NCBI RefSeq assembly: GCF_002584535.1
Contig: NZ_NUOT01000003.1
Span: forward strand, 1-53,077
Direction: 5' to 3'
DNA length: 53,077 nt
Origin: Bacillus cereus
GTDB lineage: Bacteria > Bacillota > Bacilli > Bacillales > Bacillaceae_G
The translations under genes and the position numbers were made by a program. This document shows positions 5,702-15,740 of the stretch, one piece after another (position 1 is the first letter of the stretch; the number at the start of each line of letters is the position of its first letter). Below the pieces are notes generated by a model. The model was given only the letters and a program-made list of their open reading frames with translations. It had not been told where the DNA came from and did no database searches.

Positions 5702-7648
5702 ATGTTTTTTCAATTTTTTCTACTAGCAGTCATTATGGCCTTTATTAGCGGGCGTTTAATTGGTACAAAGTTAAATCTTCTCAAGCAAGCAAGTGCAGCG
5801 ATTATGGGGGTGACAGTTACATCAGCTATGTATTGGTTCATGTATTTGCGTTACCACGATGAATCTATTGTTGGTGTAGATAGATATTTTTGGCTTGGAA
5901 GCTCATTAATTGTTTCCATGTTGTTTTATCTTATGTTTGAACTATTTGATCCAATTAGACGCGAAGAAAAAGAAGAAACCTTAAATGGAAGTCGCAATCC
6001 GATCTCCAATTTTTTTGCTCGAATAGGGAGACAAAAAAGGTATATGCGCGTTACTTCCATCGCTTTAAAACATGGAATGGGTAAATATTTAGCTCTTAAA
6101 AGAACACCTGAAGCGGACTACAAACTTGCCATTGCACTCCGAAATACACTAGAGGAATGGGGAGGTGTGTTTATCAAATTTGGACAGGTATTATCAACCC
6201 GTTCTGATTTACTCCCTTCCTCCTTTATTCATGAATTATCAAACCTTCAAGAGAATGTCACACGTCTATCTCATGATCAAGTGGAAGGGATACTAAAGAA
6301 TGAGTTATCTGTGCCAAAAGATGAGCTATTTAGCTTTTTTGATATGGAGCCATTAGCAGCGGCTTCCATCGGACAAGTTCACAAAGCAAAACTTAAAGCT
6401 ACTAATCAGGACATTGTTGTGAAGCTTTTACGCCCAGACATTTCTTCTACAATACAGCGTGATCTAGATATTCTTATGCACTTTGCATTATGGATTTCTA
6501 ACAAATCTAATTGGGCCAAAAATATCGGATTTCTTGATTTAGCACAAGGTTTCTCTATTGCAATGAAAGAGGAAATTGATTTCAAAATTGAAGCTCGTAA
6601 TTTCAAACAAGTTTCAGCTTCTATGGAAAATAGCCAAACGAAAGTGAAAATACCGAAAGTATATCAAGAATACAGTAACTCCAAAATCCTAGTTCTTGAA
6701 TTTCTAGATGGTGTTAGTGTGAAAAATGGTACAGCACTATTAAACGAATTACATATTGATACGAAGGAAGTACAACGGCAGTTATTTGACTGTATATTAG
6801 AACAGATTTTCTTTAAAGGTATTTTCCATGCTGATCCTCATCCAGGCAATGTTTATATTCTTCAGGATGGAACTCCTGCATTACTTGATTTCGGTTCTGT
6901 TGGAAGACTCGGTACGTTGCAACAAGATGCCTTTAAACGATTACTTATCGGGTTTGAACGTAAAAATTCGTATATTTTACTCGATGGCCTACTTCAATTA
7001 GTTGAAACAAAACCATCAATTGATAAAGACAGCCTAGAACAAGCAATTAGTCAGCTATTAATTCAAAGTACATACTCATCTTCTAGTAGTTCAGAAGAAT
7101 TTATTCAAGGGCTATTTCAAATCATCGCAGACTTCGAATTAGCTTTTTATCCGATGGTAGCTGGTGCTTTCCGTTCGCTTATTACTTTAGAAGGTACAAT
7201 GCTACAATTAAACCCTCAGTTTAATTTAATGGATGAAGCAAAGCGCTTTGCTAAAGATCATGCAGTGGATTTTATGCCTGTTAGCAATTATACCGATTTA
7301 AAAGAAGCTGCAACAAATGAATTACTGTCTATATTACCTGCTGTGCGAAGAATTCCAAGAAAACTTGACGATTTAAGTTCAAAGCTAGAGAACGGCGAAC
7401 TATCCCTGAAAGTCGGATTTTTCTCAGATCCAACAAATGCTTCTTTTGTTACTACATTTATCTCGCAACTCCTTATCACTCTTATAGGAACAGCATTTGG
7501 CGGTATTTCAATTGGTGTCTTATATTTAGCAAACAACGCAAAAGAGCCAAATGATCAATTTTTAAGTGTGGTTGGCTACGTCGGTTTATTTATTAGCGCA
7601 ATTCTCCTCGTGAGAGTAGCGATACATGCAGTAAGGAAATTTAAGTAA
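5702..7648 (+). CDS. UbiB/ABC1 (AarF) family atypical protein kinase-like protein
   Basis: 648 residues. Two or three N-terminal hydrophobic helices (residues ~1-20, 33-50, 62-80) precede the ABC1 kinase domain: IKFGQVLSTR (KxGQ motif), AAASIGQVHKAK (Ala-rich loop replacing the P-loop), VKLLRP (ATP-site Lys), HADPHPGNV (catalytic loop) and LLDFGSVGR (DFG metal site). Two C-terminal membrane helices (~570-595, 615-635) are typical of UbiB. Family members support isoprenoid-quinone or lipid metabolism; as this organism uses menaquinone the client is uncertain. GGAGGA precedes the ATG. Confidence 0.88.
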   Translation: MFFQFFLLAVIMAFISGRLIGTKLNLLKQASAAIMGVTVTSAMYWFMYLRYHDESIVGVDRYFWLGSSLIVSMLFYLMFELFDPIRREEKEETLNGSRNPISNFFARIGRQKRYMRVTSIALKHGMGKYLALKRTPEADYKLAIALRNTLEEWGGVFIKFGQVLSTRSDLLPSSFIHELSNLQENVTRLSHDQVEGILKNELSVPKDELFSFFDMEPLAAASIGQVHKAKLKATNQDIVVKLLRPDISSTIQRDLDILMHFALWISNKSNWAKNIGFLDLAQGFSIAMKEEIDFKIEARNFKQVSASMENSQTKVKIPKVYQEYSNSKILVLEFLDGVSVKNGTALLNELHIDTKEVQRQLFDCILEQIFFKGIFHADPHPGNVYILQDGTPALLDFGSVGRLGTLQQDAFKRLLIGFERKNSYILLDGLLQLVETKPSIDKDSLEQAISQLLIQSTYSSSSSSEEFIQGLFQIIADFELAFYPMVAGAFRSLITLEGTMLQLNPQFNLMDEAKRFAKDHAVDFMPVSNYTDLKEAATNELLSILPAVRRIPRKLDDLSSKLENGELSLKVGFFSDPTNASFVTTFISQLLITLIGTAFGGISIGVLYLANNAKEPNDQFLSVVGYVGLFISAILLVRVAIHAVRKFK

Positions 7649-7666
7649 TAATTTTCATAATTACAG

Positions 7667-7704
7667 AAAGAAGAGCCTCTTATAAAACAAAGGCTCTTCT
7701 TTTC
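7667..7704. terminator. Bidirectional terminator
   Basis: AAAGAAGAGCCT pairs with AGGCTCTTCTTT between the convergent UbiB-like and anti-sigma genes; T runs on both strands. Confidence 0.85.
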
Positions 7705-7710
7705 ATAAAC

Positions 7711-8400
7711 TTAATTTATTTGTTGTACTTGTTCATTTACATATTGCATAAACTGATCCGCTTGTAAAAATTCTGCTTTATAAGCTTCAGGAACTTCATT
7801 TATTGTTACACCTTCACTGGATTTGATTTTTGCTTGTATTTTTTCATATGTCATTAAAGCATCTATATACTGTTTATATTCTTCAGAAGTTAATACTTCT
7901 TTACTAGACTTCTCCCCATTCAATTTATCAAAATACGGCTGGATTGCCATCAGCCTTTTTTCCAGTTCTTCTTTTTTTGTCGCTGATACTTGATCATAAT
8001 CAATATTACCATTTGAATCTCCGTATTCAAGTTTTGCATTTGCAAGCCCTTTTAAAAGCTTTGTAAACTCTTCATATTCCTCTTCCCCCATGTCTCCTTT
8101 TGCTTGCGACAATTTAGCATCTAAGCTCATATATCCTTTTAATGTTATACTAGATGCATGTTTTTTCAAATTTTCAAACGATCCATAAATACCGTCAGCC
8201 ATAATGGATTGATAAGCAAATCCAGTCGTTGGAATTAACAGTGCTGCTGCAAGCACTCCTGTGATAATACGCTTTTTCATCGTTTTCCCTCCGCGCTTCA
8301 TTTTTACTTGAACCATTATTTTTTCTTTTAACTCCGGCGATGGTTCAATTCCCGTTGCTTCTTCTTGTATAGATTCCCTTACCCGATTATCTAAACTCAT
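7711..8400 (-). CDS. ECF anti-sigma factor, DUF3600-type extracellular domain
   Basis: 229 residues. A short cytoplasmic N-terminal segment (1-41) is followed by one membrane helix (RIITGVLAAALLIPTTGFAY, ~43-62) and a ~165-residue Lys/Glu-rich extracellular domain. Its start overlaps the ECF sigma gene stop by 4 bases (ATGA), so the two are translationally coupled. The extracytoplasmic part matches the Bacillus DUF3600 family described as ECF sigma negative effectors. It should hold the sigma factor at the membrane until an envelope signal arrives. The HxxxCxxC zinc motif of ZAS anti-sigma factors is absent. Confidence 0.78.
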   Translation of the reverse strand: MSLDNRVRESIQEEATGIEPSPELKEKIMVQVKMKRGGKTMKKRIITGVLAAALLIPTTGFAYQSIMADGIYGSFENLKKHASSITLKGYMSLDAKLSQAKGDMGEEEYEEFTKLLKGLANAKLEYGDSNGNIDYDQVSATKKEELEKRLMAIQPYFDKLNGEKSSKEVLTSEEYKQYIDALMTYEKIQAKIKSSEGVTINEVPEAYKAEFLQADQFMQYVNEQVQQIN

Positions 8401-8975
8401 TTCACGTCCCCTACCTCTCCTAAAAAGATCGCCTCCACTTGCTCTTTTTGACGTAATTTCTTTAATGCCGCATGAATTCTTGATTTAACTGTCCCTACTG
8501 GAATATGTAAAATATTCGCTATTTCTTCTTGTGAATAATCATGTAAATAACGTAGTATAATGACTTGCTTCAATTTGTAAGGTAATTTATGAATAAGTGC
8601 AATGAGCTTTTGATTCGACATCTTGTTCACAACATCATTAGAAAAATCAAATTCAATCGGTTTTCTCTGTTCTTCAGCTTTCTTGACAATGCGTAAACGC
8701 ATCCACCTTGTTCTCCGATATGAGTGAATTTGTCTGATTGCAAGCCCTATTAACCACGGTCGAAAGGGCTTTTCTCGATTATATTTACTAAGTGATTGAT
8801 ATAACTGTATGTATATTTCCTGGACTACATCATCTACATCTGTTTTTTCCTCTATCAAAAAATGTGCTGTCTTATAAACATCTTGAATCGTTATATCATA
8901 TAGCTCACTGTATGCTTCTTGATTTCCTGATAGCGTTAATTGAATAAGACGCTGATAGTCTGTTTCTCCTTTCAT
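8397..8975 (-). CDS. ECF-type RNA polymerase sigma factor
   Basis: 192 residues. Region 2 (~residues 20-90) includes DVDDVVQEIYIQLYQSL and the -10-recognition stretch FRPWLIGLAIRQIHSYRR; region 4 (~125-180) includes LPYKLKQVIILRYLHDYS and the helix-turn-helix EEIANILHIPVGTVKSRIH. No region 1 or 3, as in ECF sigmas of the SigV/SigX/SigW/SigM type. First gene of an operon with its anti-sigma factor. The AAAGGAGGGAAGGTAA ribosome site is strong. I could not pin down an autoregulated ECF promoter upstream. Confidence 0.92.
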   Translation of the reverse strand: MKGETDYQRLIQLTLSGNQEAYSELYDITIQDVYKTAHFLIEEKTDVDDVVQEIYIQLYQSLSKYNREKPFRPWLIGLAIRQIHSYRRTRWMRLRIVKKAEEQRKPIEFDFSNDVVNKMSNQKLIALIHKLPYKLKQVIILRYLHDYSQEEIANILHIPVGTVKSRIHAALKKLRQKEQVEAIFLGEVGDVK

Positions 8976-9191
8976 TTACCTTCCCTCCTTTGTCTTACAC
9001 TATATATTGGCAAGTAAAAAACATTTCGTTCGATTTTTTTAAAAATTTTTTCAATATAAATCAATATTAGGATTTAATATTTACTACTTTATAACGTTTG
9101 CTTATGGCCTCTTATAACAATTATATAATTTTCCAGTTTATGATAGGTGTTTAAAATGATATATATAATATATTTTGAGGAGGACGTCTAA

Positions 9192-10169
9192 ATGAAAGCT
9201 ATTGTTGTAACTGAATTCGGTGGACCTGAAACGATGAAGTATACAGAAGTAGATATGCCGATTTTTAATGAAAAGCAAGTGTTAATTCGCGTTATCGCAA
9301 CAAGCGTCAATTTTGCTGATATTAAATCCCGCCATGGGAAAAAAGGAAATGGAAAACTACCATTTATTCCTGGTATAGATGCAGCAGGAATTGTAGAACA
9401 AGTAGGTTCGGATGTAAAAAACATCCGCGTAGGACAGCGTGTAATCACCTTTCCTCTTACTGGTTCGTATGCTGAATATGTTGTCGCCAATGAAAACCTT
9501 ACGTTTGTGTTACCCGATGAAGTTGACTTCACCACTGCCGCTGCTTGTCCTGTTGTATCTTTTACGAGCTACAACTTACTTGCAAATGTCGCAAGATTAC
9601 AGCAAGGTGAATCGGTCCTCATTCATGCAGCTGCCGGCGGAATTGGAACAACAGCCATTCAATTAGCAAAAATATTAGGAGCTGGAAAAATCATTGGAAC
9701 AGTCGGAAGTGAAGCAAAAAAGAAAATCGCTTTAGAAGCTGGGGCTGATCATGTTATTTGTTATCAAAATGAAGATTTTGTAAAGAAGGTAAATGAACTG
9801 ACTAATGGAGAAGGTGCAAATGTTATATTAGATTCCATTTCTGGTACAATATCAGAAAAAAGTTTAGAATGTCTCGCTTACTACGGCCGCCTCGTCCATT
9901 TTGGAAATGCGAGCGGTGAAATTGGCACATTCCGTACAAAAGATTTACATGCAAGCTGTCGTTCTATTCTTGGCTTTAGCTTTGGAACAACTCGAAAGAA
10001 ACGTCCTCAATTACTCCGTCATACCGCTGATCAAGTTTTTCATTATTTACGTGATGGAAGCCTGCAAATTGAAATTGGTAAACGGTTTACACTTCAAGAT
10101 GCAGGGAAAGCACATGAATGGATCGAAAATAGAAAAAGTACTGGGAAAATTATTTTGAAGGTCAAATAG
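9192..10169 (+). CDS. Zinc-independent alcohol dehydrogenase / NADPH:quinone oxidoreductase
   Basis: 325 residues, medium-chain dehydrogenase/reductase fold. The N-terminal GroES-like domain carries KSRHGK and PFIPGIDAAGIVEQVG; the Rossmann domain carries VLIHAAAGGIGTTAIQLAK (AAGGIG NADPH motif). Zinc-ligand cysteines are missing, placing it with quinone oxidoreductase-like members that reduce quinones or enones. GAGGAGG precedes the ATG. The next gene starts 11 bases after its stop, so the two form an operon. Confidence 0.88.
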   Translation: MKAIVVTEFGGPETMKYTEVDMPIFNEKQVLIRVIATSVNFADIKSRHGKKGNGKLPFIPGIDAAGIVEQVGSDVKNIRVGQRVITFPLTGSYAEYVVANENLTFVLPDEVDFTTAAACPVVSFTSYNLLANVARLQQGESVLIHAAAGGIGTTAIQLAKILGAGKIIGTVGSEAKKKIALEAGADHVICYQNEDFVKKVNELTNGEGANVILDSISGTISEKSLECLAYYGRLVHFGNASGEIGTFRTKDLHASCRSILGFSFGTTRKKRPQLLRHTADQVFHYLRDGSLQIEIGKRFTLQDAGKAHEWIENRKSTGKIILKVK

Positions 10170-10180
10170 AGGTGTCATTT

Positions 10181-10798
10181 ATGGGATCACGCATTATGCA
10201 TTTAATTATTGCAAATGGTATTGCAGAGAGATTATCCATTCAAGATAAAACTTCCTTCTTACTAGGCGGAATCGCTCCTGATGCAGTTCATTCAAAAGTA
10301 GAAAAAGAAGTCTCTCATTTCTACGCTGGTACTACAAAGAACTATACGAGAAGAGTCGATTTTGATTCATTTTTTTATAAATATGAATCATTCATCGACT
10401 CCTCTTTTATTTTAGGATATTACACACACCTTATTGCCGATGATAATTGGCTAAACGGTTTTTTTCTTCCTTGGCTCCAAAATAGAATCGAGCATGATCA
10501 AGCAATTTTATCCCTGTATCATCATGATTTTAAATTGTTGAACGCAAAACTATTACATCATTACGATAAAGAGCAGCAATTCCTTTCTATTCTAAATCAA
10601 AAAGCAAGCATACCAAAGATTAAGGAAGTAACAGAAGAAAACGTTCTAGCTTTTAAAAAGCTTATTTTTGATGATATGGTATTTCCACAGCAAGATCTGT
10701 ATGCCGAATTACAAGTATTTACGTTTGACCAAATTGTCGGTTATGTAGAAACTGCTATTGAGAAAGGTGTTTTCTTTCTTAGAAAGGCTCTAACATAA
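10181..10798 (+). CDS. Zinc-dependent phospholipase C-like protein
   Basis: 205 residues from ATG 10181; AGAGG at 10168-10172 suits this start and not the upstream GTG 10172. Motifs RIMHLIIANGIAERL, LLGGIAPDAV, SHFYAG and YYTHLIADDNW match the cytosolic relatives of the zinc-dependent PLC/P1-nuclease fold, with His/Asp metal ligands. No signal peptide is present, so it is not the secreted lecithinase. It is co-transcribed with the oxidoreductase; the substrate is unknown. Confidence 0.75.
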   Translation: MGSRIMHLIIANGIAERLSIQDKTSFLLGGIAPDAVHSKVEKEVSHFYAGTTKNYTRRVDFDSFFYKYESFIDSSFILGYYTHLIADDNWLNGFFLPWLQNRIEHDQAILSLYHHDFKLLNAKLLHHYDKEQQFLSILNQKASIPKIKEVTEENVLAFKKLIFDDMVFPQQDLYAELQVFTFDQIVGYVETAIEKGVFFLRKALT

Positions 10799-10818
10799 TT
10801 ATTTAACCTTTTAAACAC

Positions 10819-10860
10819 AAAAAAGACGTGACTACTTTATACATGTAGACACGCCTTCTT
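10819..10860. terminator. Probable bidirectional terminator
   Basis: An imperfect hairpin (AAAAAGACGTGACTAC with GTAGACACGCCTTCTT) between two convergent genes. Confidence 0.55.
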
Positions 10861-10895
10861 ACTTTCATCATTCTCCCATTAAGAGAAGTCTCTTA

Positions 10896-12065
10896 TTATC
10901 TAGGCTTCTTCTTCCCAGTAAATGCAGGTTTCTTTTTCTTTGGTGCTTTCGGTTTTGACTCTACAAAAGTACCTTTAAACATTTCTTGCTTTTTAAATTG
11001 AATGCCTAACTTTTTCGCAAATTGGAGTAGTTTACGCTCTTCTTGCGGAGTAACAAGAGAAACAACTGTCCCCTCTTTTCCCATACGTCCTGTACGACCT
11101 GAACGGTGAATGTATTGATCTAATGTATCTGGTAATTCTAAGTGAATTACGTGTGTTAAATCATCAATATCTAATCCGCGCGCTGCAATATCAGTTGCAA
11201 GTAGAATTTCTAATTTCCCTTGACGGAATGCGCGCATCGTCGCTTCACGTTCTTGTTTGCTTGCTTCTGCATGAAGAGCGGCTGCTTTCATTTTGCGATA
11301 CTTTAATTTTTCAGCAATTTCATCTAAACGATATGGATCGTTTAGAAAAGCAACTGCTTTTACATTACCCGTATGCATAATTCTTCTTACATAATCATTT
11401 TTCTCACGACGCTCACAAACGACATACGTATGTTCCACTAAACTTTTTGTTTCCGTGCGTTTAATGCGAACTAATTGTGGTTCTACTGCAAAATCACGTG
11501 CTGCTTCTTCTGCATCTTTTGTCATTGTTGCAGAGAAGAATACTAATTGACGATCACGCATTGTTGATTTAATGACATCTAATACCGATTCCATCATCTT
11601 TTGTTTTACAATTTGATCAAACTCATCAAATACAATTGTCTTTACTTCATGCATTTTTAATTTTTTCATGCGAATTAATTCTAAAATACGTCCTGGTGAA
11701 CCAACAATTACTTTTGGGTGTTTCTTTAACTTCTCTACTTGGCGCTTAATGTCCGCACCACCAATTAAAGATGCACCTGAAATATCAGTTCCTGCTGTAA
11801 ACTTTTGAACTTCTTCATGAATTTGCATAACAAGTTCACGTGTTGGTGCTAAAACGACAACTTGTGGTTGTTTCACTTCAGGATTAATTTTATGTAAAAG
11901 TGGTAGTAAGTACGCTAATGTTTTTCCGGTTCCAGTTGGAGACTCAGCTATAACGTCTTGTCCTTCTAAAATGGTTGGAATTGCTTGCTTTTGAATTTCA
12001 GTAAACTCTTTAAAACCAGCCTTCTCCCAAGCTTGTTGCAAAAATGGTTGCATATCTTTTATCAT
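10896..12065 (-). CDS. yfmL: DEAD-box-family ATP-dependent RNA helicase, YfmL type
   Basis: 389 residues. Ordered motifs: Q-motif region, AESPTGTGKT (I), PTRELVMQ (Ia), GSPGR (Ib), VFDEFD (II), FSATM (III), LLATDIAARGLDI (V) and HRSGRTGR (VI). Motif II is DEFD rather than DEAD. The core, including ASLIGGADIKRQVEKLKKHP, matches B. subtilis YfmL, which assists 50S ribosome biogenesis and cold growth. A basic tail of Lys/Pro (residues ~365-389) likely adds RNA affinity. It lies 19 bases downstream of the next gene in the same direction, so they are probably co-transcribed. Confidence 0.9.
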   Translation of the reverse strand: MIKDMQPFLQQAWEKAGFKEFTEIQKQAIPTILEGQDVIAESPTGTGKTLAYLLPLLHKINPEVKQPQVVVLAPTRELVMQIHEEVQKFTAGTDISGASLIGGADIKRQVEKLKKHPKVIVGSPGRILELIRMKKLKMHEVKTIVFDEFDQIVKQKMMESVLDVIKSTMRDRQLVFFSATMTKDAEEAARDFAVEPQLVRIKRTETKSLVEHTYVVCERREKNDYVRRIMHTGNVKAVAFLNDPYRLDEIAEKLKYRKMKAAALHAEASKQEREATMRAFRQGKLEILLATDIAARGLDIDDLTHVIHLELPDTLDQYIHRSGRTGRMGKEGTVVSLVTPQEERKLLQFAKKLGIQFKKQEMFKGTFVESKPKAPKKKKPAFTGKKKPR

Positions 12066-12084
12066 TTGTTTTTCTCCTTTATCT

Positions 12085-12612
12085 CTATTTTTGAAGAAAA
12101 TGTTGTATTGCTCGCACTGTTTCTATCATGTGAGAAATAACAGCTATTAAATCATCAACATGGTCTTCTGTAATCGCTTTTTGAAATAGAACTTCTACTT
12201 TATTATGATATGAAATCGCTTGCTTATTATATTCGTATGAAATTTGTTGCGTAATCATTCGCTCTTTTCCCCAGATAGATTGTAACAAACTTTCGATTTT
12301 TTGGCAGTCTGTTTCTGGGTGCTGCATAGGGAACGTAAAGCGTAGTTTCATTTCACATCCTGGTATAAACTGTGGCACCTCTAATATCTCACCTGATAGG
12401 TTCTTCGCATCTACAGACAGTGAAAACGTCGCTTCTACTAGCGGTTCAAACTGTTCAGTTAATTGAAATGAAATATTATATATGCGGCTTAGCGATGCAA
12501 GGTCCATCATATCTTTTCGATCAGTTACAAGAATATCACCATGTAAATCAAAATCATAGACAGCTCCTTCAACGATTACTTTTAAGTTGTCAAAAGCAGT
12601 TGGATCAAACAT
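12085..12612 (-). CDS. Conserved hypothetical protein upstream of yfmL
   Basis: 175 residues from ATG 12612, with GGAGGAAATT just upstream; the in-frame TTG 12624 lies too early. A soluble acidic protein with a beta-rich first half (residues ~10-105) and a helical second half (~108-175). No signal peptide, no membrane helix, no family recognised. Tight spacing to the helicase suggests a shared transcript and possibly a role in RNA or ribosome maturation, but that is context only. Confidence 0.65.
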   Translation of the reverse strand: MFDPTAFDNLKVIVEGAVYDFDLHGDILVTDRKDMMDLASLSRIYNISFQLTEQFEPLVEATFSLSVDAKNLSGEILEVPQFIPGCEMKLRFTFPMQHPETDCQKIESLLQSIWGKERMITQQISYEYNKQAISYHNKVEVLFQKAITEDHVDDLIAVISHMIETVRAIQHFLQK

Positions 12613-12622
12613 AATTTCCTCC

Positions 12623-12654
12623 AAAAAACAGGCGCCTTTCGATGGAAAGGCGCC
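12623..12654 (-). terminator. Intrinsic terminator of fhs
   Basis: A strong GC-rich stem, GGCGCCTTTC with GAAAGGCGCC, followed on the minus strand by TGTTTTTT. The T run immediately precedes the ribosome site of the next gene. Confidence 0.85.
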
Positions 12655-12702
12655 ACTTGATGTATATATAGTTTACAGATAAACGAGATGAATTACAACC
12701 TT

Positions 12703-14391
12703 TTAGAATAAACCTACTGCTTTTCCATCTTCATTTACGTCCATTTGAAGTGCAGCTGGTTGTTTTGGAAGACCTGGCATTGTTAACATTGTACCAGTTA
12801 ACGCTACAATAAAGCCTGCACCGATAGATGGTTTCAATTCACGAATTGTAACGATAAAGTCAGATGGTCGTCCTAACTTTGTTGCATCGTCAGAAAGAGA
12901 ATATTGTGTTTTCGCCATACATACTGGCAAGTTACTCCAACCTTCTCCTGTAAATTGAGCCAATTGCTTACGTGCTTTTGGAGCAAATTCAATATCTTTT
13001 GCACCGTATACTTTTTGAGCAATTGTACGAATTTTTTCTTCTAATGGCAATTCTAAATCATAAAGTGGTGCGTATTTATTGTCACCTTTTTCAATTACCT
13101 TTAATACTTTCTCAGCAAGGTCCACACCGCCTTGACCACCTTTTTCCCAAACTTCTGTTAAGGAGACTTCGTAGCCACGCTCGTTACACCATTCTTGTAA
13201 GTATGTAACTTCTGCATCTGTATCTGTAATGAATTTGTTAATTGCGATTACGAATGGAACACCAAACGCTTGAATTGTTTCAACGTGTTTTTGTAAGTTT
13301 TCCATTCCTTTTGCTAGCGCATCTACATTTTCTTCTTTTAACTGATCTTTCGCCACGCCGCCGTGCATTTTAAGCGCACGGATTGTTGCAACAATAACGA
13401 CTGCTTCTGGTTTAATGCCTGCTGCACGCGCTTTAATATCTAAGAATTTCTCAGCACCTAAGTCCGCACCGAAACCAGCTTCTGTAATCACATAATCACC
13501 TAATTTTGCTGCCATTGTTGTAGCGATAACACTGTTACAACCGTGAGCGATGTTAGCAAATGGCCCGCCGTGAATAATTGCTGGTGTATTTTCTAATGTT
13601 TGTACTAAGTTTGGTTTTAATGCATCTTTTAATAGAAGTGTTAACGCTCCTTCTACGCCTAAATCTTTAACTGTTACAGGCTCATTATCCATATTATAAG
13701 CAACTACAATACGAGATAAGCGTGCTTTTAAATCTTGAATATCTGTCGCAAGGCAGAACACTGCCATAATTTCAGATGCTACTGTAATATCAAAACCGTC
13801 TTCACGCGGTACACCTTGAACTGGTCCACCAAGACCAATTACTACATTACGCAGTGCACGGTCATTTAAATCTACACAACGCTTCCATACAATTTTTCGT
13901 GTATCAATCTTAAGTACATTTCCTTGTTGAATATGATTATCGATAAACGCAGCTAATGCGTTATTTGCAGTTGTAATGGCATGAATATCACCAGTAAAGT
14001 GAAGGTTGATATCTTCCATTGGTACAACTTGTGAATAACCTCCACCTGCTGCACCACCCTTTAGTCCCATTGTCGGTCCTAGTGATGGCTCACGAAGTGC
14101 AATTACTGCTTTTTTACCAATTTTATTAAATGCTTGACCTAAACCAACTGTTACTGTTGATTTACCTTCTCCTGCTGGAGTCGGGTTAATCGCTGTTACT
14201 AAAACAACTTTTCCGTCCTTCTCAGTTTGTAAGCGCTTAAAAATATCAAGAGATAATTTCCCTTTATAATGACCATAAGGCTCTAGTTCTTCTTCTAAAA
14301 TATTTAACTCAGCTGCAACCTCTTGAATTTTCTTCATACTTGCTTCTTGTGCTATTTCAATATCGGATTTAACTGTTGTAGTAGTTGTCAT
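12703..14391 (-). CDS. fhs: Formate--tetrahydrofolate ligase
   Basis: 562 residues from ATG 14391, the normal family length; a longer frame to 14454 is open but GGGGGACTAGGGAAT just before 14391 marks the real start. The enzyme makes 10-formyl-THF from formate, THF and ATP, feeding purine and fMet-tRNA synthesis. Visible: P-loop [17 protein letters not shown], the [14 protein letters not shown] substrate loop and [14 protein letters not shown]. Cytosolic, single-gene transcript ended by a strong hairpin. Confidence 0.96.
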   Translation of the reverse strand: MTTTTTVKSDIEIAQEASMKKIQEVAAELNILEEELEPYGHYKGKLSLDIFKRLQTEKDGKVVLVTAINPTPAGEGKSTVTVGLGQAFNKIGKKAVIALREPSLGPTMGLKGGAAGGGYSQVVPMEDINLHFTGDIHAITTANNALAAFIDNHIQQGNVLKIDTRKIVWKRCVDLNDRALRNVVIGLGGPVQGVPREDGFDITVASEIMAVFCLATDIQDLKARLSRIVVAYNMDNEPVTVKDLGVEGALTLLLKDALKPNLVQTLENTPAIIHGGPFANIAHGCNSVIATTMAAKLGDYVITEAGFGADLGAEKFLDIKARAAGIKPEAVVIVATIRALKMHGGVAKDQLKEENVDALAKGMENLQKHVETIQAFGVPFVIAINKFITDTDAEVTYLQEWCNERGYEVSLTEVWEKGGQGGVDLAEKVLKVIEKGDNKYAPLYDLELPLEEKIRTIAQKVYGAKDIEFAPKARKQLAQFTGEGWSNLPVCMAKTQYSLSDDATKLGRPSDFIVTIRELKPSIGAGFIVALTGTMLTMPGLPKQPAALQMDVNEDGKAVGLF

Positions 14392-14491
14392 ATTCCCTAG
14401 TCCCCCTTTAATTGGTTCTGCCCATATTGTATCAGTTTTTTGTATTTTCTGCACTTATTTACCTCCTAATTTTTTCTCATTTCTTCAAGCA

Positions 14492-15169
14492 TTATTTTTT
14501 CAACATAAATACCCACAAAAATGTTAGAGCTTGCTGCAGTTCTACTGATAATTGTCCAAGCATTTTTTCGTTTACCCCTCGTTTATATACACCTATACCA
14601 TCTACTATTTGAAATCCTTGCTCCTCAGCAAGCTTTTCAAATTCCCAAGGCATCATTGTATTACAAACAACATCTTTTCCATATAAACGAGGATAGCTAT
14701 TTTCACGTGGTTTTGCTGTTGGTCCTAAAATTGCAATACACGCATATCCATCAGGTCTCAAAACACGTTTTATCTCATCTAACGCCTGTAAGGGCTGCTC
14801 TGTCCATTCTAACGAGTTCACCGCTAATATCGCTGGAAATTGTTCAGTCTCAAAGGGCAATGAAGAAAGATCTCCTTTCACAAATGACAAATTCGGCCCT
14901 TCTCCGCGTTCCTTTCCTTTTTGAATCATTTGCTCAGATAAATCTATACCGCACGCTTTATATCCTGCTAGACTTAATTTATATGTACCATACCCATCAC
15001 CGCAGCCAACATCTAGAACTGCCACACCATTTTCTACATACTTTTCAAAAAATGGGATGATCGTACTTCGACTTCCATAATCCCACATCTCTTGACTATT
15101 TTGATTCCAAGATTCCGCATTATCGTCCCACTTTTTTTCTGCGGATTTATGCCAATTAAACTTTGTCAT
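14492..15169 (-). CDS. Class I SAM-dependent methyltransferase
   Basis: 225 residues from ATG 15169 (GGGGGA ribosome site; the upstream in-frame start at 15187 has none). Rossmann-like methyltransferase with motif I VLDVGCGDGYGTYKL (~residues 50-64), acidic loop CGIDLSEQMI, and motif-II-like AILAVNSLEWTEQP. The N-terminal WDDNAESWNQNSQEMWD is typical of Methyltransf_11-type small-molecule or lipid-head-group methylases. Substrate unknown. Confidence 0.85.
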   Translation of the reverse strand: MTKFNWHKSAEKKWDDNAESWNQNSQEMWDYGSRSTIIPFFEKYVENGVAVLDVGCGDGYGTYKLSLAGYKACGIDLSEQMIQKGKERGEGPNLSFVKGDLSSLPFETEQFPAILAVNSLEWTEQPLQALDEIKRVLRPDGYACIAILGPTAKPRENSYPRLYGKDVVCNTMMPWEFEKLAEEQGFQIVDGIGVYKRGVNEKMLGQLSVELQQALTFLWVFMLKK

Positions 15170-15374
15170 GTTTCCCCCTACTTTCACTTGTTTTCACTCA
15201 TTCCATTCTACATCATTTTCCAATATTCCTGTTTATTCTTGCGGAGAGATGGATAAGATAGCAACAGACTTATGCATTCTCCAAATTTTGTATTACTTGG
15301 ATATAACTCATACTCATGTTCTCGTCTATTTGAAAAATAATAAAGATACACCCAATTGAAAGAGAGGGATGTAC

Positions 15375-15713
15375 ATGCAAAAAAAACGAACACATCATTT
15401 TAAAAGTGGTGAAAAAAACGAAGAATATGCAGCTGAAATCTCACCAGGGCATCTTCCAATTCGACATAGACGCAAAGAAATTGCACATGAAATAGAAGGT
15501 ACAAATACTGGTACAGTTATCGGTTATGTAGCACTATTTCTTTCTTTATTCTCAATTGCTTTTTATCCAGTTACCCTTGGTTCTCTTTCCATTTTAATTG
15601 GCCTATTAGCCGTTAATTTTGGAGCAAAAACACTTGGATATACAGCCATTGGATTTGGTAGTTTTTCTGTTTTATTTACGTTATTGTATCCACTTGCTTT
15701 ATCAGCATTATAA
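15375..15713 (+). CDS. Small membrane protein, unknown (DUF4190-like)
   Basis: 112 residues from ATG 15375 (GAGAGGG at 15362-15368 is spaced for this codon, not ATG 15369). The first ~45 residues are hydrophilic with several His/Lys/Arg; then two hydrophobic hairpin segments (~50-82 and ~88-112) rich in Gly/Ser/Ala. The layout resembles DUF4190-type small membrane proteins. Function unknown; monocistronic. Confidence 0.65.
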   Translation: MQKKRTHHFKSGEKNEEYAAEISPGHLPIRHRRKEIAHEIEGTNTGTVIGYVALFLSLFSIAFYPVTLGSLSILIGLLAVNFGAKTLGYTAIGFGSFSVLFTLLYPLALSAL

Positions 15714-15740
15714 AACACACCAAGTATTACTTGGTGTGTT
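15714..15740. terminator. Bidirectional terminator
   Basis: AACACACCAAG pairs with CTTGGTGTGTT between convergent small genes; it lacks a long T run. Confidence 0.6.

Noticed and set aside
9001-9185. Possible autoregulated ECF promoter upstream of the sigma gene
   Set aside because: GAACG-like and TATA elements are present but no pair with correct spacing to a CGTC-type -10 could be found.
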